A DNA stretch of 64,000 nucleotides from assembly GCF_047511655.1 (NCBI RefSeq), contig NC_133390.1:128703583-128767582 (forward strand). Direction: 5' to 3'. The notes under the pieces are model-generated. The model was not told the origin of the DNA, did not search any database, and saw only the letters and a program-made list of their open reading frames with translations. This document shows positions 1 through 12,059 of this stretch, in pieces. Each line of letters opens with the position of its first letter. Positions within the stretch are counted from its first letter, which is position 1. The DNA is from Castor canadensis (lineage: Eukaryota; Chordata; Mammalia; Rodentia; Castoridae). A program made the translations under genes and the position numbers.

Positions 1-1309
1 ATATGCTCGCAGGTATCTTGATTACCACTTTGGGTAAGTACTTGTTGAATATTTTGCTTTTAAAATGAGGCTATCTGCCTATTTATTGCCTTGTGGAAGT
101 TCTTTAAAATTGGTATGAGTTCTCTGATGGGTGATCTAGAGCAAAAGTTTTCTTCTGGGTGACAGCTTCTTTCCTCTTTCTTCACCAGACTCTTTACAAT
201 TGTGAGCTTCATACCTTAAATTTCAGCTCAAATAAAATAGCAACTGTTTGGTGAGTTTCCCCCTTTTTCCTTCTCTTTGGAGTTGTTGCCTAACATACAA
301 CTATTTTTTCCCTCATCCTAACCAAGTTTTTTTACTATCTTTGCTTCTTTTTATTTTCTTACAAAATTGTAACAGATTTCTAATGGTTCTATTAACCACC
401 TTTGCCAAAGAAAAATGGCACAAGATAAAGTTAAGAGGTAAGGAAGACTTTATTCAAGACTATTGCATTAAGAGAGAAAGATTGAACTCAACTTCACTAA
501 AACCAAATGTAGGAGAGTTTTTAAGACTGGGGTGAGCTAGTGGAAAAGTACTAAGGACATTAGGAAGAAGTTGGCCAATGTGATTAGACCATCTGTGTTT
601 GCTAATTGGTGCTTATGAGAATTAGTCTCCTACCTTCCCACAGAGACTAGGAAATAGGGGCCCTAGTTTTCTTGTGATTACATTTTTAATGGATGGCACT
701 CAGGTCACTGAGAAAGACATTTCTGGATTGTAAAATTGGCAGGCAAATAGCTAGGAGATTTACATTGCAAAGGGGCAGAGAAAGAATTTATAATTACAAG
801 TTTTCTAAAGTAAATGCTCAGAAAAAGGAGCCCAAAGTCTATAGTTAGAAAGCAACCTGTGCAAAAGGTTGCTTTAGTCACACTCCATCTTAACCACCAA
901 ATGAGCTGTAAACTCAGGCTATATTGATGTGTCATCATACTCTTATACAGGCTCCTCTGTGTCTGTGTCCTGCCATTTGGGAGGAATGGTGGATCACCAT
1001 GAGCATTTGGAGAATGATTGCAGCTTGTGCACTGACAAGGCATGTATGTGGGGCCGGGCTCATGGTTTTCCCCATTTCTCAAAAAACTCTGCCTGTGGCA
1101 ACAGTCACTGTTTATGGTTTTCCCTCATTTCTCTTTGAAGATATGGAAGCCAAGAAATAGGGCAGAGACAAGAAAGCCAAATCCTAAGAAAGAATTGTAC
1201 ATTACTTACCAGCTTTTGCTGTCCTGCTTTCTGAAAAGGCAAAGGAAAGGGTCATCATGCAATTACTTACAATTATTGATTTTTTAATATGAAAAACTAT
1301 TTTACATTA
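1..1309. other. no recognisable feature
   Basis: No exon, RNA gene or known repeat is recognised. The short open frames here (for example 95 codons at 248-535) are low-complexity, rich in Phe, Leu and Ser, and look like chance frames in AT-rich DNA. Confidence 0.5.
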
Positions 1310-1485
1310 TCTAAGCATTTTAATACTTATACTTAATTCTCTCAGTGTTTTAAGTACAATACGTGAGACAAAGGCATTCTTATTTTAAAGGTGAGGAAAC
1401 TGAGGCTGAGGAAGGTTAACTTCAAATTATCACAGGATGTAAGTGTCAGATAGTGGGGGTAATATGAATCACAGTCTGGGTGAGG
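1310..1485 (+). repeat. MIR SINE fragment
   Basis: The core 'gaggaaactgaggctgagg' at about 1393-1411 is followed by a decayed 'gttaac...tcacaggatgtaagtgtcag' block. This is the order seen in the conserved central and 3' part of MIR, an old tRNA-derived mammalian SINE. The 5' third is heavily diverged, so the ends are approximate. Confidence 0.75.
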
Positions 1486-2229
1486 GTGGGACAAGACAAA
1501 TGAGCCCAGGAAATTTCAAAGTTATTAGACCACCAGCTGGATGACTTTCCGAGAAGACAGGCATATCAGATGCTCAGAGAGTGACCCTCCTAGACTTCTG
1601 AGTAGCAGCCCAGCTGCCCTTCAAGGGCTGATAGTTGTATTCCCCCTAACTCTGTTTAACAAAATTTTGAGGCTTTTCCTCACATGTAAACTACTTGTAT
1701 CACCAAGGTCATGCAAACCACCTGCTGGCACCAAGGTCAGCCAATGTTGGGCAAAGGGGCAATCAGGTCTTACATTTGTTCTCTGAAGGTCAAGGATGTA
1801 GGTATGGGTCCCTTCAGTATCTCCCAAATGACAAGGAAAAGCTAAGCTTCCTTACTTCCTGCTCCACTGAACACACAGAACTCAATGAAAAGTCATAACA
1901 CATTTAAGTGTCTGAAATTAAATCTGGAGTTGAAGCAGCAGCATCTTATTACTTTTAATCAGTGCAGTGCATGAAGCCCTTTTGGAGAAATCATTATTTT
2001 ACCTCTACACATGGAAGGCATAGCTACCTTCTTATTTCTCTGGTCTCTGGAAAATGACAGGGGACTTTTCACTCCACCTGTCCATCAGACTTGGTAGCTG
2101 CCTTCAACTTCTGCCATGGTCAAGTCGGGGATAGATTTAACTCTTTAGGGCTGCTTCCTTAGGGTGTTATTTTGCATGGCTCTCAGATGTACTTTTCTTA
2201 ATAAAGGGACAAGAAGCTCAGGGATTAGT
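1486..2229. other. no recognisable feature
   Basis: Anonymous sequence. Overlapping short frames on both strands at 1541-1898 have no recognisable domain and are probably spurious. Confidence 0.45.
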
Positions 2230-2514
2230 AACTATAGTTACCATTTATTAAGGCGTTTCTTTGTCAGTTAAGGTTTTTAGTAGCACACAATCAAAACTGG
2301 CTTGAACAGAAGGGCAATTTATTAAGGGATATTAGTCTGTGCACCAAATCTATAGCAAAGCTAAAGAGTAGGGTCTGAAAGCTGTGCAGTCAGAAAAAAT
2401 TCCCAAAACCTCACTGCTGAATTGGAGGTAATGGGGACATCACAGTTGCCATCCTTGGGCACATCACCACAGATTGAACTGCTAATGCTGAGTTAATTTT
2501 CCCTGCAATGACAA

Positions 2515-2640
2515 TGCAAGGTAAATATGATTATCTTTATTTTACAGGTGTGGTAACTGAGGTTTAGTGATTAGCTAGCTTGTCTCCCAAATTAGCTGGA
2601 AGTGCATTGCAAATTCTCCTAGGCTCAGTGGTGTGTTGGT
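2515..2640 (+). repeat. MIR SINE fragment, diverged
   Basis: The segment 'ttattttacaggtgtggt' followed by 'aactgaggtttagtgattag' resembles the MIR core. A possible MIR 5' piece ('gttaccatttattaagg', about 2238) lies 250 bp upstream. The sequence between them (2265-2510) looks like another old insertion that I cannot name. Confidence 0.55.
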
Positions 2641-2654
2641 TTTGCTCAGCTAAT

Positions 2655-2716
2655 CACAGTACCTAGTATAGTTCCTGGTTCATAGTAGGCTTTAAATAGT
2701 TTTTTGAAAGGAATAA
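2655..2716 (+). repeat. L2/MIR3-like 3' tail
   Basis: 'cagtacctagtatagttcc' followed by 'tcatagtaggctttaaatag' and an A-rich end matches the shared 3' tail of L2 LINEs and MIR3 SINEs ('...gcacatagtaggcactcaataaatg'). It is too short to say which. Confidence 0.55.
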
Positions 2717-3639
2717 ATGGAGACAATGTACATATGTTTAGAGGTTGTTTTGTTTGTTAAACTTGAGCACTATCTACTCCCCTTTCCCTTTTGCAAACCT
2801 TCCTTTGGTTCCATATCCTATGTCTATGTTCAAAGGGTTAGGCAAGTGACTCAGGCTGAGACAGTTATAATATTATATCCTTCTGCCTATGATGATTGGT
2901 CCCAAACTAGGAAGAATGTAGGTTTGACCAGATGTCCCAGTGTCAAGTGAAAAATCTCAGGGCAATATAAATGAAGAAAGGCATTGTGCAGAGAAAAGTA
3001 AAGTGAGGATTTGCAATTCAATTTTCTCACGTTATTAATATTGGCCCTTTTATAAGCAAGTGGTATTGCTTTATCCATGAAAGACAGGGTGAAAATGGTG
3101 TCTTGTCTCAGGAAGGGTGTTTTATTTTAGATGTCATCTTTAATGCATCATTGGATGTTTATACTTCAAGAAATATTTCAGAACTGACCAAAGTGTATGC
3201 AATCCTTCTCTCTTTGTTCTTTGCAGGCCCCCCCACATTTTACCTCATCTTTATTTGAATGAACTTTTTAAAGCTGTGGTTTCTCCATACAAATCCAGAC
3301 GCAGTAAGTATCTATGGGATACTTTGGTAGGATCATTGCTGCCCAAGGTGATGGTGGATGGAGAAGAGTAGCCTTTAAGGTACATGATGAACATTCTGGC
3401 AGGGATGGCAGGCTTCAGCCTGGGCGTCTATGGGAGCCCTTCCATTGGAAGCCATCTATTTCATGGAGCTCTTCCATGATCATCCAAATGTTTGATAATT
3501 TTCTAGGACAACTCATGGAACTTACTGAAGGTATATTATGATTAGAGCTTTATTATAATGAATACAACCCAGGAATAACCAAGTGGAAAAGATGCATAGG
3601 GTAAGGTTGGGTCAGGGAGGGGCACATTGAGCCTCAATG
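2717..3639. other. no recognisable feature
   Basis: Nothing is assigned. A short open run at about 3381-3480 reads as hydrophobic, but the upstream part of the same frame is closed and no family is recognised. Confidence 0.4.
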
Positions 3640-4020
3640 CCCTCTCCTCCTGGAATCTTCCTGCACATCAATGTGCTAACCAACATGAAAACTCCACTAA
3701 ACTCAGAATCCAAAGATTTTATTGGGGTTTCATCTCATGGCATCAGAGATTAGCTCCTTGGCCACATGATCAAAGTCAATTTCTAGTCTCCCTATTTTTC
3801 CTACAGATTGGGATGACTCAAAGCTCTAGCCCTCTAATTATGTGATTAGCTTTTTTTGGTGCCCAGCTTCATTCTGAAGTTAAATAGGGGCACCTGCCAT
3901 ATGGCCAGCTCATTAGCATAATCAGGAAACTCTTATCACTAAGGAAGTCCCAAGAAGTTTTGACATTCTATGCCAGGAACTGGGGACAAAGATCAGATAT
4001 ATTTACTGTTACTACAGTTT
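3640..4020. repeat. old interspersed repeat, family not assigned
   Basis: Phrases such as 'aaagattttattggggtttc', 'ctaattatgtgattag' and 'agctcattagcataatcag' have the wording of an ancient, widely dispersed mammalian repeat that I remember from other loci but cannot name safely. Orientation is not determined. A RepeatMasker run would decide. Confidence 0.4.
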
Positions 4021-5119
4021 TAGTTTGGTGGGGGAGATTCAAACTAAAACAGAAGGTTTTTATGCCCACATTCAGTACTTGTTAAAACAAATATTTTGTT
4101 AACTATAGTTATAGTCAACAGTCAGGACTGAGATCCAGGCCCAGGAAGGTTTCAGAGCCCTGTTGATGTTAACTAGCAAAGGGTCCAACTAATCTCCATT
4201 GATAGGGGAACTCCACTCCCATCTCATAGGACTCGCAGGTCCTCCCCTTTCCAGTACATTTCAGAGGCTTTGGAATGCCCTGGCTCTATCCATCCTATGA
4301 TGTAGCTGAGCTTTCTTTATCTCTGTAATTGTAGAACCTGCTTCTGATCCCACTTTCCTGCCCCATCTGCCTCTGTACTTCTTATTCAATCCTTTTACCT
4401 TAGAAGCTTTGATAAAATCAGTTTCAATTTTTCAGGCTCATGTATGCTTCCACATTTGGCTGGAGACTTTCTTGATCATGTCTTCCACCTTCCCCAGATA
4501 TCCAACCTTTGTGCCACTGTCCTCCCTGGGCTGCTGGCCTCTTTTCTTTCTGTCCTATGAGGTGAACAGCTTGCTGCTCTACCCCATCATTGCTTGCATT
4601 AATAACTTTGTTTTTCATAATGAGGCTTAATTGTAAGTTTTATTGACAGACTTATGTTATGCCACAGGAACCCATCTTGAATCAATTAGAATCAATTAAT
4701 CACACTGTGATTAACTTTAATTGTGGGATGTTTCTAACACTCAGCAAATAACCATTCACATATGTATCAATTAATATTTTACCCCCCTTTGTTGACAAAT
4801 GATCTATTGTACTTAACATTAATTAAATGTTAGCATGGTCCCAATTAACATTATATTAACAATAAAAGATGTCTTGATTGTCAATATCAAGCAAAATCTG
4901 TGATAATATATCATTACAATGTGCAACATATGTTGTTTAAATTTTAGGTGGCCTAACCTCTTGCACAAATAGTGGATGACCCAGTCAAAATGTGAAGCCA
5001 TATTTAAAGCTATTACAAATCTTGGGAATTTTGTCTTTCATTTAAGATAAGCAGGGAAAAGGAAATTTTGTCCATCTAGAAAGAGTGACCTATCTTTCTC
5101 TGCATTTTGCTGAATTCAT
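4021..5119. other. AT-rich, no recognisable gene
   Basis: Unassigned AT-rich DNA. It contains a perfect 9-bp-arm palindrome at 4696-4714. Confidence 0.4.
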
Positions 5120-5359
5120 ATTTAATGTTTCTTGTTAATCATTATTTCAAATAGTTTATTTCAGTAAGTATTTCACATTATCTTTATCTACTTGTTCACA
5201 GTCTCCTCAATTTTTTTGTTATTTACCTAGCTATTGCATTATAAATTGCGAACTGCATCCTTTGCTTCTCATTCTTTTTTTTTTTTATATACATCCAATT
5301 AGGGTAGGTGGACATGTTTTAGTTGTGAATGTTGTTTATCCATGCCTTCATTGTCAAGC

Positions 5360-5485
5360 ATTGTTTTCAACTCTTTGCTTTTACAAGCAATGCAGGGGTG
5401 AATATTGTTTGTGTACTAGTATTTGGGTACCTGCATGAAATATATTCCTAGGAAGGCAATTATTGAGTCAGAAGATAATTACAAA
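5360..5485 (-). repeat. diverged L1 remnant
   Basis: 'tgcaggggtgaatattgtttg' and 'gaaatatattcctaggaagg' resemble, in antisense, the segment of old L1 ORF2 that usually reads 'aatgctgcaatgaacattc...tatatacccagaagtgg'. The match is weak and short. Confidence 0.35.
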
Positions 5486-6040
5486 CTGCACTGCAGAATT
5501 GGCCATATTTGTATAGGAAGAGGTAGAAGTCTGGAGATGTGAAGCAATTTTTCAGGGTCAAGTTTGTGATAAGGCTTCATGTTAGATCATCTGAATCTTA
5601 AAATGTTCATTTCACAATGTGCTACCATCTCAGTTTCCCTGAGTTCTCTGGAATTTTCTAAGTAAAAGGTTTCTAACATGACAGTTTAATTGTATTCTGT
5701 CTTGGGCTCACCTTGTTCAGGTTACTTTAAGAGTCAACATTCAATATGTAAGTTGTCACTGACAAGACATATATGCCACTATTATCAGGCAGTGGCATTG
5801 GAAAAATGGGAACATAAGCCCCAATTCTTCTATTCAAAAGCATCTGCCTTTGGTATTGGGCAAAGGTCTATAGAACCAGCCAAATATTTTGGAATAGGTG
5901 ACAGAAACATAATAATTATTAACCTGTTTTATCACAGTTTCTCTTACAGAGAGGGGAAAACACTACTTTGATGATCAAAATCTTAACTCCCATATTAATG
6001 TTTTTAAGTAAGCTTCCCTTGGTTGGTGTGGATGTGTGTG

Positions 6041-6991
6041 TTTTTTTTTTATTTTATTTCCCCTTAATTTTATCTTTCTTTCTTTTTTTTTTCTTTTACT
6101 CATATGTGCATACAATGTTTGGGTCATTTCTCCCCCCTTCCCCCATCCCCTCCCTTTCCCCCCTGCACCCTTCCTGTCCGCCCCCCCACCCCGTCACTAC
6201 CAGGCAGAAACTATTTTGCCCTTATCTCTAATTTTGTTGAAGAGAGAGTATAAGCAATAATAGGAAGGACCAAGGGTTTTGCTAGTTGAGATAAGGATAG
6301 CTATACAGGGAGTTTACTCACATTGCTTTCCTGTACATATGTGTTACATTCTAAATTAATTGTTCTCGAACTAACCTTTTCTCTAGCCCCTGGTCCCCTT
6401 CTTCTATTGGCCTCTGTTGCTTTAAAGTTTCTGCATTAGTTTCTCTGTATTGAGGACATCAAATGATATCTTGTTTTTTTGGGGTTTCTTGTCTATCCTC
6501 ATACCTCCCTTGTGTGCTCTCGTCTCATCATGTGATCAAAGTCCAATCTCCTTGTGTTTGCCCTTGATCTAAAAACTCTGCATATGAGGGAGAACATATG
6601 ATTTTTGGTCTTTTGGGCTAGGCTAACCTCGCTCAGGATGATGTTCTCCAATTCCATCCATTTACCTGCAAATGACAAGATTTCATTCTTCATGGCTGAG
6701 TAGTATTCAATTATGTATAAATACCATATTTTCTTAATCCATTCATCAATAGTGGGGCATCTAGACTGTTTCCTTAACTTGGCTATTGTGAATAGTGCTG
6801 CAATAAACATGGGTGTGTGAGTGGCTTTGGAGTAACCTGTGTCGCATTCCTTTGGGTATATCCTCAAGAGTGGGATTGCTGGATCATATGGCAGATATAT
6901 GTTTATATTTTTAAGAAGCCTCCAAATTTTTTTTCAGAGTGGTTGTACTAGTTTGCATTCCCACAAGCAGTGTATAAGGGTTCCTTTTTCC
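6041..6991 (-). mobile_element. 5'-truncated young L1 (3' UTR and ORF2 end)
   Basis: In the minus orientation this copy has an A-rich tail (poly-T at 6041-6092), the G-rich 3' UTR tract (C-rich here at about 6130-6195) and the C-terminal end of ORF2. The body stops abruptly at 6991. A target duplication is visible: 'ggtgtggatgtgt' at 6025-6037 and 'ggtgtgaatgtgt' at 6992-7004, 12 of 13 identical. Its 3' UTR matches the copies at 18.8, 20.3, 29.1 and 57.9 kb, so all belong to one young family. The 5' truncation is the usual outcome of incomplete target-primed reverse transcription. Confidence 0.93.
6499..6867 (-). pseudogene. L1 ORF2 C-terminal fragment
   Basis: A 122-codon open run gives the last part of the L1 ORF2 protein. 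The order 'IYPKECDTGYS', 'FIAALFTIAKL', 'DEWIKKIWYLY', 'MKNEILSFAGKWMELE', 'LSEVSLAQKTKN' and 'MFSLICRV' is the L1 ORF2 C-terminus downstream of the cysteine-rich motif. The end differs from the fuller copy at 29 kb: the usual stop is lost and the frame runs on into the 3' UTR for about 20 codons. Endonuclease and reverse transcriptase are absent, so this piece can do nothing by itself. Confidence 0.9.
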
Positions 6992-7019
6992 GGTGTGAAT
7001 GTGTTTTGTTGAGAGATAA

Positions 7020-7860
7020 ATAGTGATACAAATCTTCTAATCTCCTTGGTAATCTTTGGAACTTTATATTTCTTTTTGGGCACTGGGAGGAGGTTTGGCT
7101 GCTACAGTGTCATCTCTTGATGCATTATTCTCCCACCTTATCTCCACTGCTTCTGTTCACATTAACCTTAAAGGTTAATTGAGCAACTACTGAACTCAAT
7201 CACTGGATTCACAGCCCTGTCATTACAATACAAGACAGGGGTTAGTGGGCAACTCCTTTGAGTGCTGAGCTAAGTGTTGTGCATGGCCAGAGAAGAGAGC
7301 TGCCAAGTCAGGGAGAGCGAGTGGTGAGCAAAGAGGTGTCAGTGGAGCTGGATTTGAACAGATGTGCAGGAGTTGGTCAGGCAGAAGAAGGAAGGTGTCA
7401 TAAGGACAAGAGACAGCAGATCCCTTCTTCTTCCTGTACTCACTCACATCCCACCCCCTTTCCTTCTACCCCCACAGTAGCCATGTCCAGAAATAATCCA
7501 GCATCCCTGAGGGATGTGGAACAAATGTTCAACATTGCACAGTGCTAAGCATACCCCTCTAGTACTTGTGCCTGTGAAATGCATTTCACGCCTCATCTGT
7601 TCCCTAAATGAGATGTGAAAGCAGTTTACACCTCGTTTACATTTGTGCTATTTTACGGAACAGCATAGATACAGCTCCATCCAAAGTAATGAAATGAGGT
7701 CAGTCACCCCCTTTTCTCTTTGGACTGAATCCACACAGCTCTTTAGATCCTCCCAGGCAACCAGGAATCTATGAAGTGGAGGCCTGGAAGACTGGTGTAG
7801 GGAGAGCTGGCATTAGGTTCCTTTTATGTGAAGGAAATGACCTTTCTTCTAAGCCAACAG
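7020..7860. other. no recognisable feature
   Basis: Anonymous sequence between two L1 segments. Overlapping frames at 7223-7548 on both strands have no known domain. Confidence 0.4.
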
Positions 7861-7864
7861 TACT

Positions 7865-8515
7865 GTACTGAAGTATAATTTACTTAAATAAAATGTAGAA
7901 ATAGTAAGTTTGCAGCTAGAAGAATTTTAACTTTTTCATATACCTGTGTATCCCACATGCAGATTAAAGTATAGAACATTTCTCTCACCTCTGAAAATTC
8001 CCTCATGCCCCACTTCAGTCAAGAGACCCCTCCTCAAAGATTACACCATTCTGACTTCTATCTCTCCAGATAAATTATGCCTATTGTAGAATGACATGTA
8101 CACGAAAACAAATAGTGTGTCCTTTTTCATATCTGGCTTCTTTTGCTCAAATGGAGTCTGTGAGAACCATGTAGGTTCCTGTATGCTCAGTAGCTTATCT
8201 CTTTGAATGGCTCACTAGTATTCCATTGCATGGAAAAAACAGTTTAGTCATTTTCCTGTTGATAGATATTTGGTTTTTATCTGTTTTCATATATTATAAA
8301 TAAAACTGCTGTGAATATTCTTAAACAAGGTTTTAGGAACTTAGAGACTCTTGGGAACATAGGTAGGAGTAAAACTTCTGAATTGTAGTATGCATGTATT
8401 TAAATTTTATTTAAAAATCTACCAAATAGTTCTCCAAAGCGATTACACATTTTACACTCCCACTAGTAGTGTATGAAAATGTTGGCTACTTTTCTTGGTT
8501 AAAAGTAATTCAATT
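7865..8515 (-). repeat. old L1 (L1M-type), antisense
   Basis: In antisense this shows the usual landmarks of an old mammalian L1 3' half in order: the 'gaagtataatttacttaaat' 3' UTR region, 'ggctcactagtattccattg', 'aaactgctgtgaatattc' and 'acactcccactagtagtg'. It is strongly diverged. More of the same element may continue at about 8900-9130 ('catgtcttttgcccatcc'). Confidence 0.7.
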
Positions 8516-9900
8516 AGTTTGAAAATTCAATTAGTTTGTAAAGTAGCACAAATCCATTCAAAGACTATAAGCTAGAAAGCAAGATTGAGGATTTTGGAAG
8601 AGACCTAAAATCTCAAAAGATTTCCTATGCATGGATCTTTATTGGCCCAAATATCTCTTGAATGTCTTGCTGTTGCTTAAAACTCACAATACTTAAAAAT
8701 GTGCAACATCCTTTATTTCCTCCAAATTAAATGTGATACAATCTCACATGTGTAAATTCAGGGCACTAAGAGCCACTCCCCCATTGTGCACAGGTCAGCC
8801 ATTTGCCTGTCTTCCTAAAAGTAGACTGATAATGTTTCTAGCAAACTAGCAAATGTTATGTGTTACTTCTGTTTTTAACTTTTTAACTTCAATACTTAAT
8901 AGAATACAGCATTTTGTTCATTTGTTTCTTAATGTTTGCTTTCTTTTTCTTAGTGAATTGAATCTTCATGTCTTTTGCCCATCCTCTCTGGTGGTTTCAT
9001 TTTTCTCTGTCGATATTTAGATTGCTTCACTTTCAGTATTACTTGTCATATGCTGCACATATTCCTTTCATTTTATTTATCATTTTAAAAATAAAAGTGA
9101 CTTTTATCATTATTTTACATTTTTTCACCCTACATTGTTTCCTGTATGGTTTAGGTTTATCTCTTCAGTCATTATTCTCAGGACTCTGAGAAGTTGTAGG
9201 AATATGCTGGTGCAGACTCAACATTTGGCTTCCTTTTCAGTGTTATGGAAAGGGACTGTACTTCTTTGGGGAGACACTTACGCTGCCCTAAGCCACTTGG
9301 CCATAACTTGGGGGAGTGACATCCCAGGCTAGTCAGATTGAAGACTTTTATTATTTTTGAAAATGCTACTTGCTCATTATAAAACTCATAAACAATGGAA
9401 AAAAGATCCTAGAATGATAAAAATTAATTCTGGCAAATTCGATATCTGAGAGATAATAGAAAAACTTAATCTGTTAATAAAATTCCGACTAAAATCACTT
9501 CAAACATCTCTCAAGCCTATATATAGATAACTCATTATGTTTGTAAGTAGAAGCATAGAAGAGTTGCTTTAAAAAATACACCATAAATTGTATTTGAAAA
9601 ATGGTTACAGTTAAGAAAGTCATTTATTATAAAATTCATTGGTCTTAAAAGATTCCTTATCATGAAAGAGTTTGAAATGATAGGAAAAGCACATAATTTG
9701 ATTTTGGAGTATATCTTTGGCAATCTTTCCTATAAAAGGGGAAAATATTATGAAGCACTCTTTTCCTATTCTGGACACTTTTGATTTGCTTAGTTATCTC
9801 AGAATGTTAATGGTAGGTCTTCTAATATTTGAAGACCTTTTCCTTAACTGTAGTTCCCACACTTGCCAATTTTCTACTTTTAAACAGATCATCAGCATTT
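8516..9900. other. mostly unassigned, possible old L1 pieces
   Basis: About 8900-9130 reads like antisense old L1. The rest, including the AT-rich 9340-9720 stretch, is not recognised. Confidence 0.35.
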
Positions 9901-9904
9901 CTTT

Positions 9905-10195
9905 CACCTTGACATTTCCATTTCATTTCTTTATTTTGATTTATTGCTTTTAATGTATATTTTATTATTCTAATAACATTTTTCATGAAGGGTTTATAGG
10001 CGTGGGGTTTCCTGAGTTCTTGCATATTTCAGAATCCTTCCCAGTTTCATTTCTTTTTGAAAAATGACTTGGCTAGGTATATAGTTATTGAGTTACACCT
10101 GTTACTAAGAACTTTATGGCTGTCACACCATTGTCTATTGGTGTTAAATGTTGCTTGGGATAAAGCTGAGATCAATAAGAAATGCACCAAAACCT
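9905..10195 (-). repeat. old L1 (upstream region), antisense
   Basis: 'tcatttctttttgaaaaatg', 'ggctaggtatatagttattg' and 'atgttgcttgggataaagctg' resemble antisense sequence from the upstream part of old L1 elements. A similar block returns at 12060-12560, so this may be one element split by the SINE and L1 that lie between. Confidence 0.45.
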
Positions 10196-10200
10196 TCTGC

Positions 10201-10276
10201 AACACACATGCACAAGCACATGTGTTCACATGCGTGTGTGCCCCCCACACAAATGCACACACACACACACACACCC
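10201..10276. repeat. imperfect (CA)n microsatellite
   Basis: Alternating CA/TG-rich tract ending in a perfect run of about nine CA units (10257-10275). Alternating purine-pyrimidine DNA of this sort can adopt Z-form. The short frames overlapping it are repeat artefacts. Confidence 0.9.
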
Positions 10277-10574
10277 CTGTATATGACATTCTCTTCTGTC
10301 TTAATGCTTACTTTATTCTTTCCTTTTTAAATCTATTTTAGCAGCTCCTTCAGAGACTACAACAGTTGTTTTTGACTTATCAAATAAATATTATTTGAAG
10401 CTTTTAGCCTCTTCATGGGCAATCTTAAACATTTTTAATTTCATGTAAACCATCAACTTAAATAAATTTTGTTGAATATCTTAATTCTTTCTCTATTTTA
10501 AACTATGTAAAGCACAATTATTACTATTATTACTATTTTATATGGAAAATACGCATTTAAATTGATATAAACAC

Positions 10575-10920
10575 TTAACATCTTCTTCTTCTTCTTCTGG
10601 GGTTTGAACTCAGAGCATCTTGCTTATTAGACAGGTGCTCTAGGAAGCTTGAATCACACCTCCAGCCCTCTTTTGTTTTCATTATTTTTCAGATGTGGTT
10701 TTCTCCATTTTTCCTGGGGCCAGCCTTGGGCTGTGGGCCATCCTTCTACCTGTGCCTCCTGGGTACTTGGAATTGTAGGCATGCTCAGTTTTTTGCTTAA
10801 GATGGGACCTCTATAACTTTTTTCCCAGGCTGGCCTTGAACCACAATCCTCCAGATCTCTACTACCTGATTAGGTGGAATTACAGGCATGTACTGCTATG
10901 CCTGGCTATATGTAGCTTTA
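10575..10920 (-). mobile_element. B1-ID dimeric SINE, antisense
   Basis: Read on the minus strand, the right part is a 7SL-derived B1 monomer ('gcctgtaattcc' region, then 'caaggccagcctggg') and the left part is an ID-type tRNA-Ala unit ending in 'gagttcaaaccccag' and a GAA-rich tail (TTC units at 10582-10598). Dimers of this kind are transcribed by RNA polymerase III from internal A and B boxes and moved by L1 machinery. The copy carries many substitutions. Confidence 0.85.
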
Positions 10921-11174
10921 TATTGTTCTTCATTTCTTTCTTCAGCACTAGGTTTTCATTTGGGGTCATTTTGCTTCTGTGTGTGATCCAAATTTGCTGC
11001 TTCACTTGGGAGGGAACTCTCACCCTGGTCTACACAAACCATAATAAAAACCAATGCTAGCATCTTTCCTTGTCCTTGAGTCCATTTCAGTACAGCGCAA
11101 CAGGCCAGCCCAGCCTGCCCTAACAACTTCAAGTATATAAGCAATATTCTTCATGTTCTCTTTTTGTACATTTT
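10921..11174. other. unassigned spacer
   Basis: About 250 bp between the SINE and an L1 3' end. It contains 'aataaa' (11041-11049 area) and could be part of an old LTR, but no termini were found. Confidence 0.3.
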
Positions 11175-11975
11175 ATTTTACTTTTTAATTAGTATGCATT
11201 GATTGTATGAGGGGGTTTCATTGTGATAATTCTACAGATGTATCCAAGTGTACTTTGGATAAGTTCAATCATACTCATTTTTTATTAGTATAGTACAAAA
11301 TAATGGATTTCAATTATGATATTTTCATATGTGCATATATTATAACTTGATCATATTTATTCCCTCTATTATCTTCTCTTATCCTCCTGCCTCTTTTTCC
11401 CCTTCCATATCACTAATATAATAGTCCTCCTTTGCCTTTCATGTGCCTTCTTCCCCCCTGAATTCCACATATGAGAGAACATATGTTATGGCTTTGTGAT
11501 TCTGATTCAGCATCATGATCACCAGTTCTATTCATTTTAAAGCAAATGACATAATTTCATTCTTTGTAACTGAGTAAGACTCCATTGTGCACGTATAACA
11601 CATTTTCTTTATCTATTCAGCCATTGGTGGGCACCTAGGATGATTCTATATCTTGGCTATTGTAAGTAGTGCTGCAGTGAAAATGGGTGTTTGGGTATTT
11701 CTATTATATGTTGACTTTGAATCCTTTGGATATATGCCCAGAAGTGGCATAGAAAATCCTATGGTGGTTCTGTTTTTAATTTTTAAGGAATCATCCACAC
11801 TTTTCATAGTAGCTGCACTAATTTACATTCCCACCAACAGTGTATAAAAGTGCCCTTATACCATATTCTCTCCAACATGTTTTGTTTGTATTTTTATGAC
11901 AACTATTGTTCCTGGGAGAGATGGAATCTCAGTGTGGTTTTGACTTGCAGTTCCCTGATCAGTCTTGGTATACAA
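11175..11975 (-). mobile_element. middle-aged L1 3' end, antisense
   Basis: The poly-T side lies at about 11160-11180. Antisense landmarks follow in order: the 3' UTR ('acaaaataatggatttcaat'), 'acatatgagagaacatatg', 'ccattggtgggcacctagg', 'cttggctattgtaagtag', 'ggatatatgcccagaagtgg' and 'acattcccaccaacagtg'. The 3' UTR is different from that of the young G-rich family and matches the copies at 44.7 and 46 kb, so it belongs to an older L1 lineage. ORF2 is closed by stops and indels. Confidence 0.87.
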
Positions 11976-12059
11976 ACACTGTGTGTGAGTCATTCTGACT
12001 CTGCAGAGTAGCATAAAACTCTTTTAAACACTGACTCTCATTTAGCTTTCATCAATTTT

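Noticed and set aside
3314..3541. Short frames near 3.3-3.5 kb, including a hydrophobic Gly-rich reading (ILAGMAGFSLGVYGSP), as a pseudogene
   Set aside because: The run is about 33 codons, the neighbouring codons are closed in that frame, and no family is recognised.
6120..6200. C-rich tract as a CpG island or promoter
   Set aside because: It is the antisense of the L1 3' UTR G-rich block and has almost no CpG.
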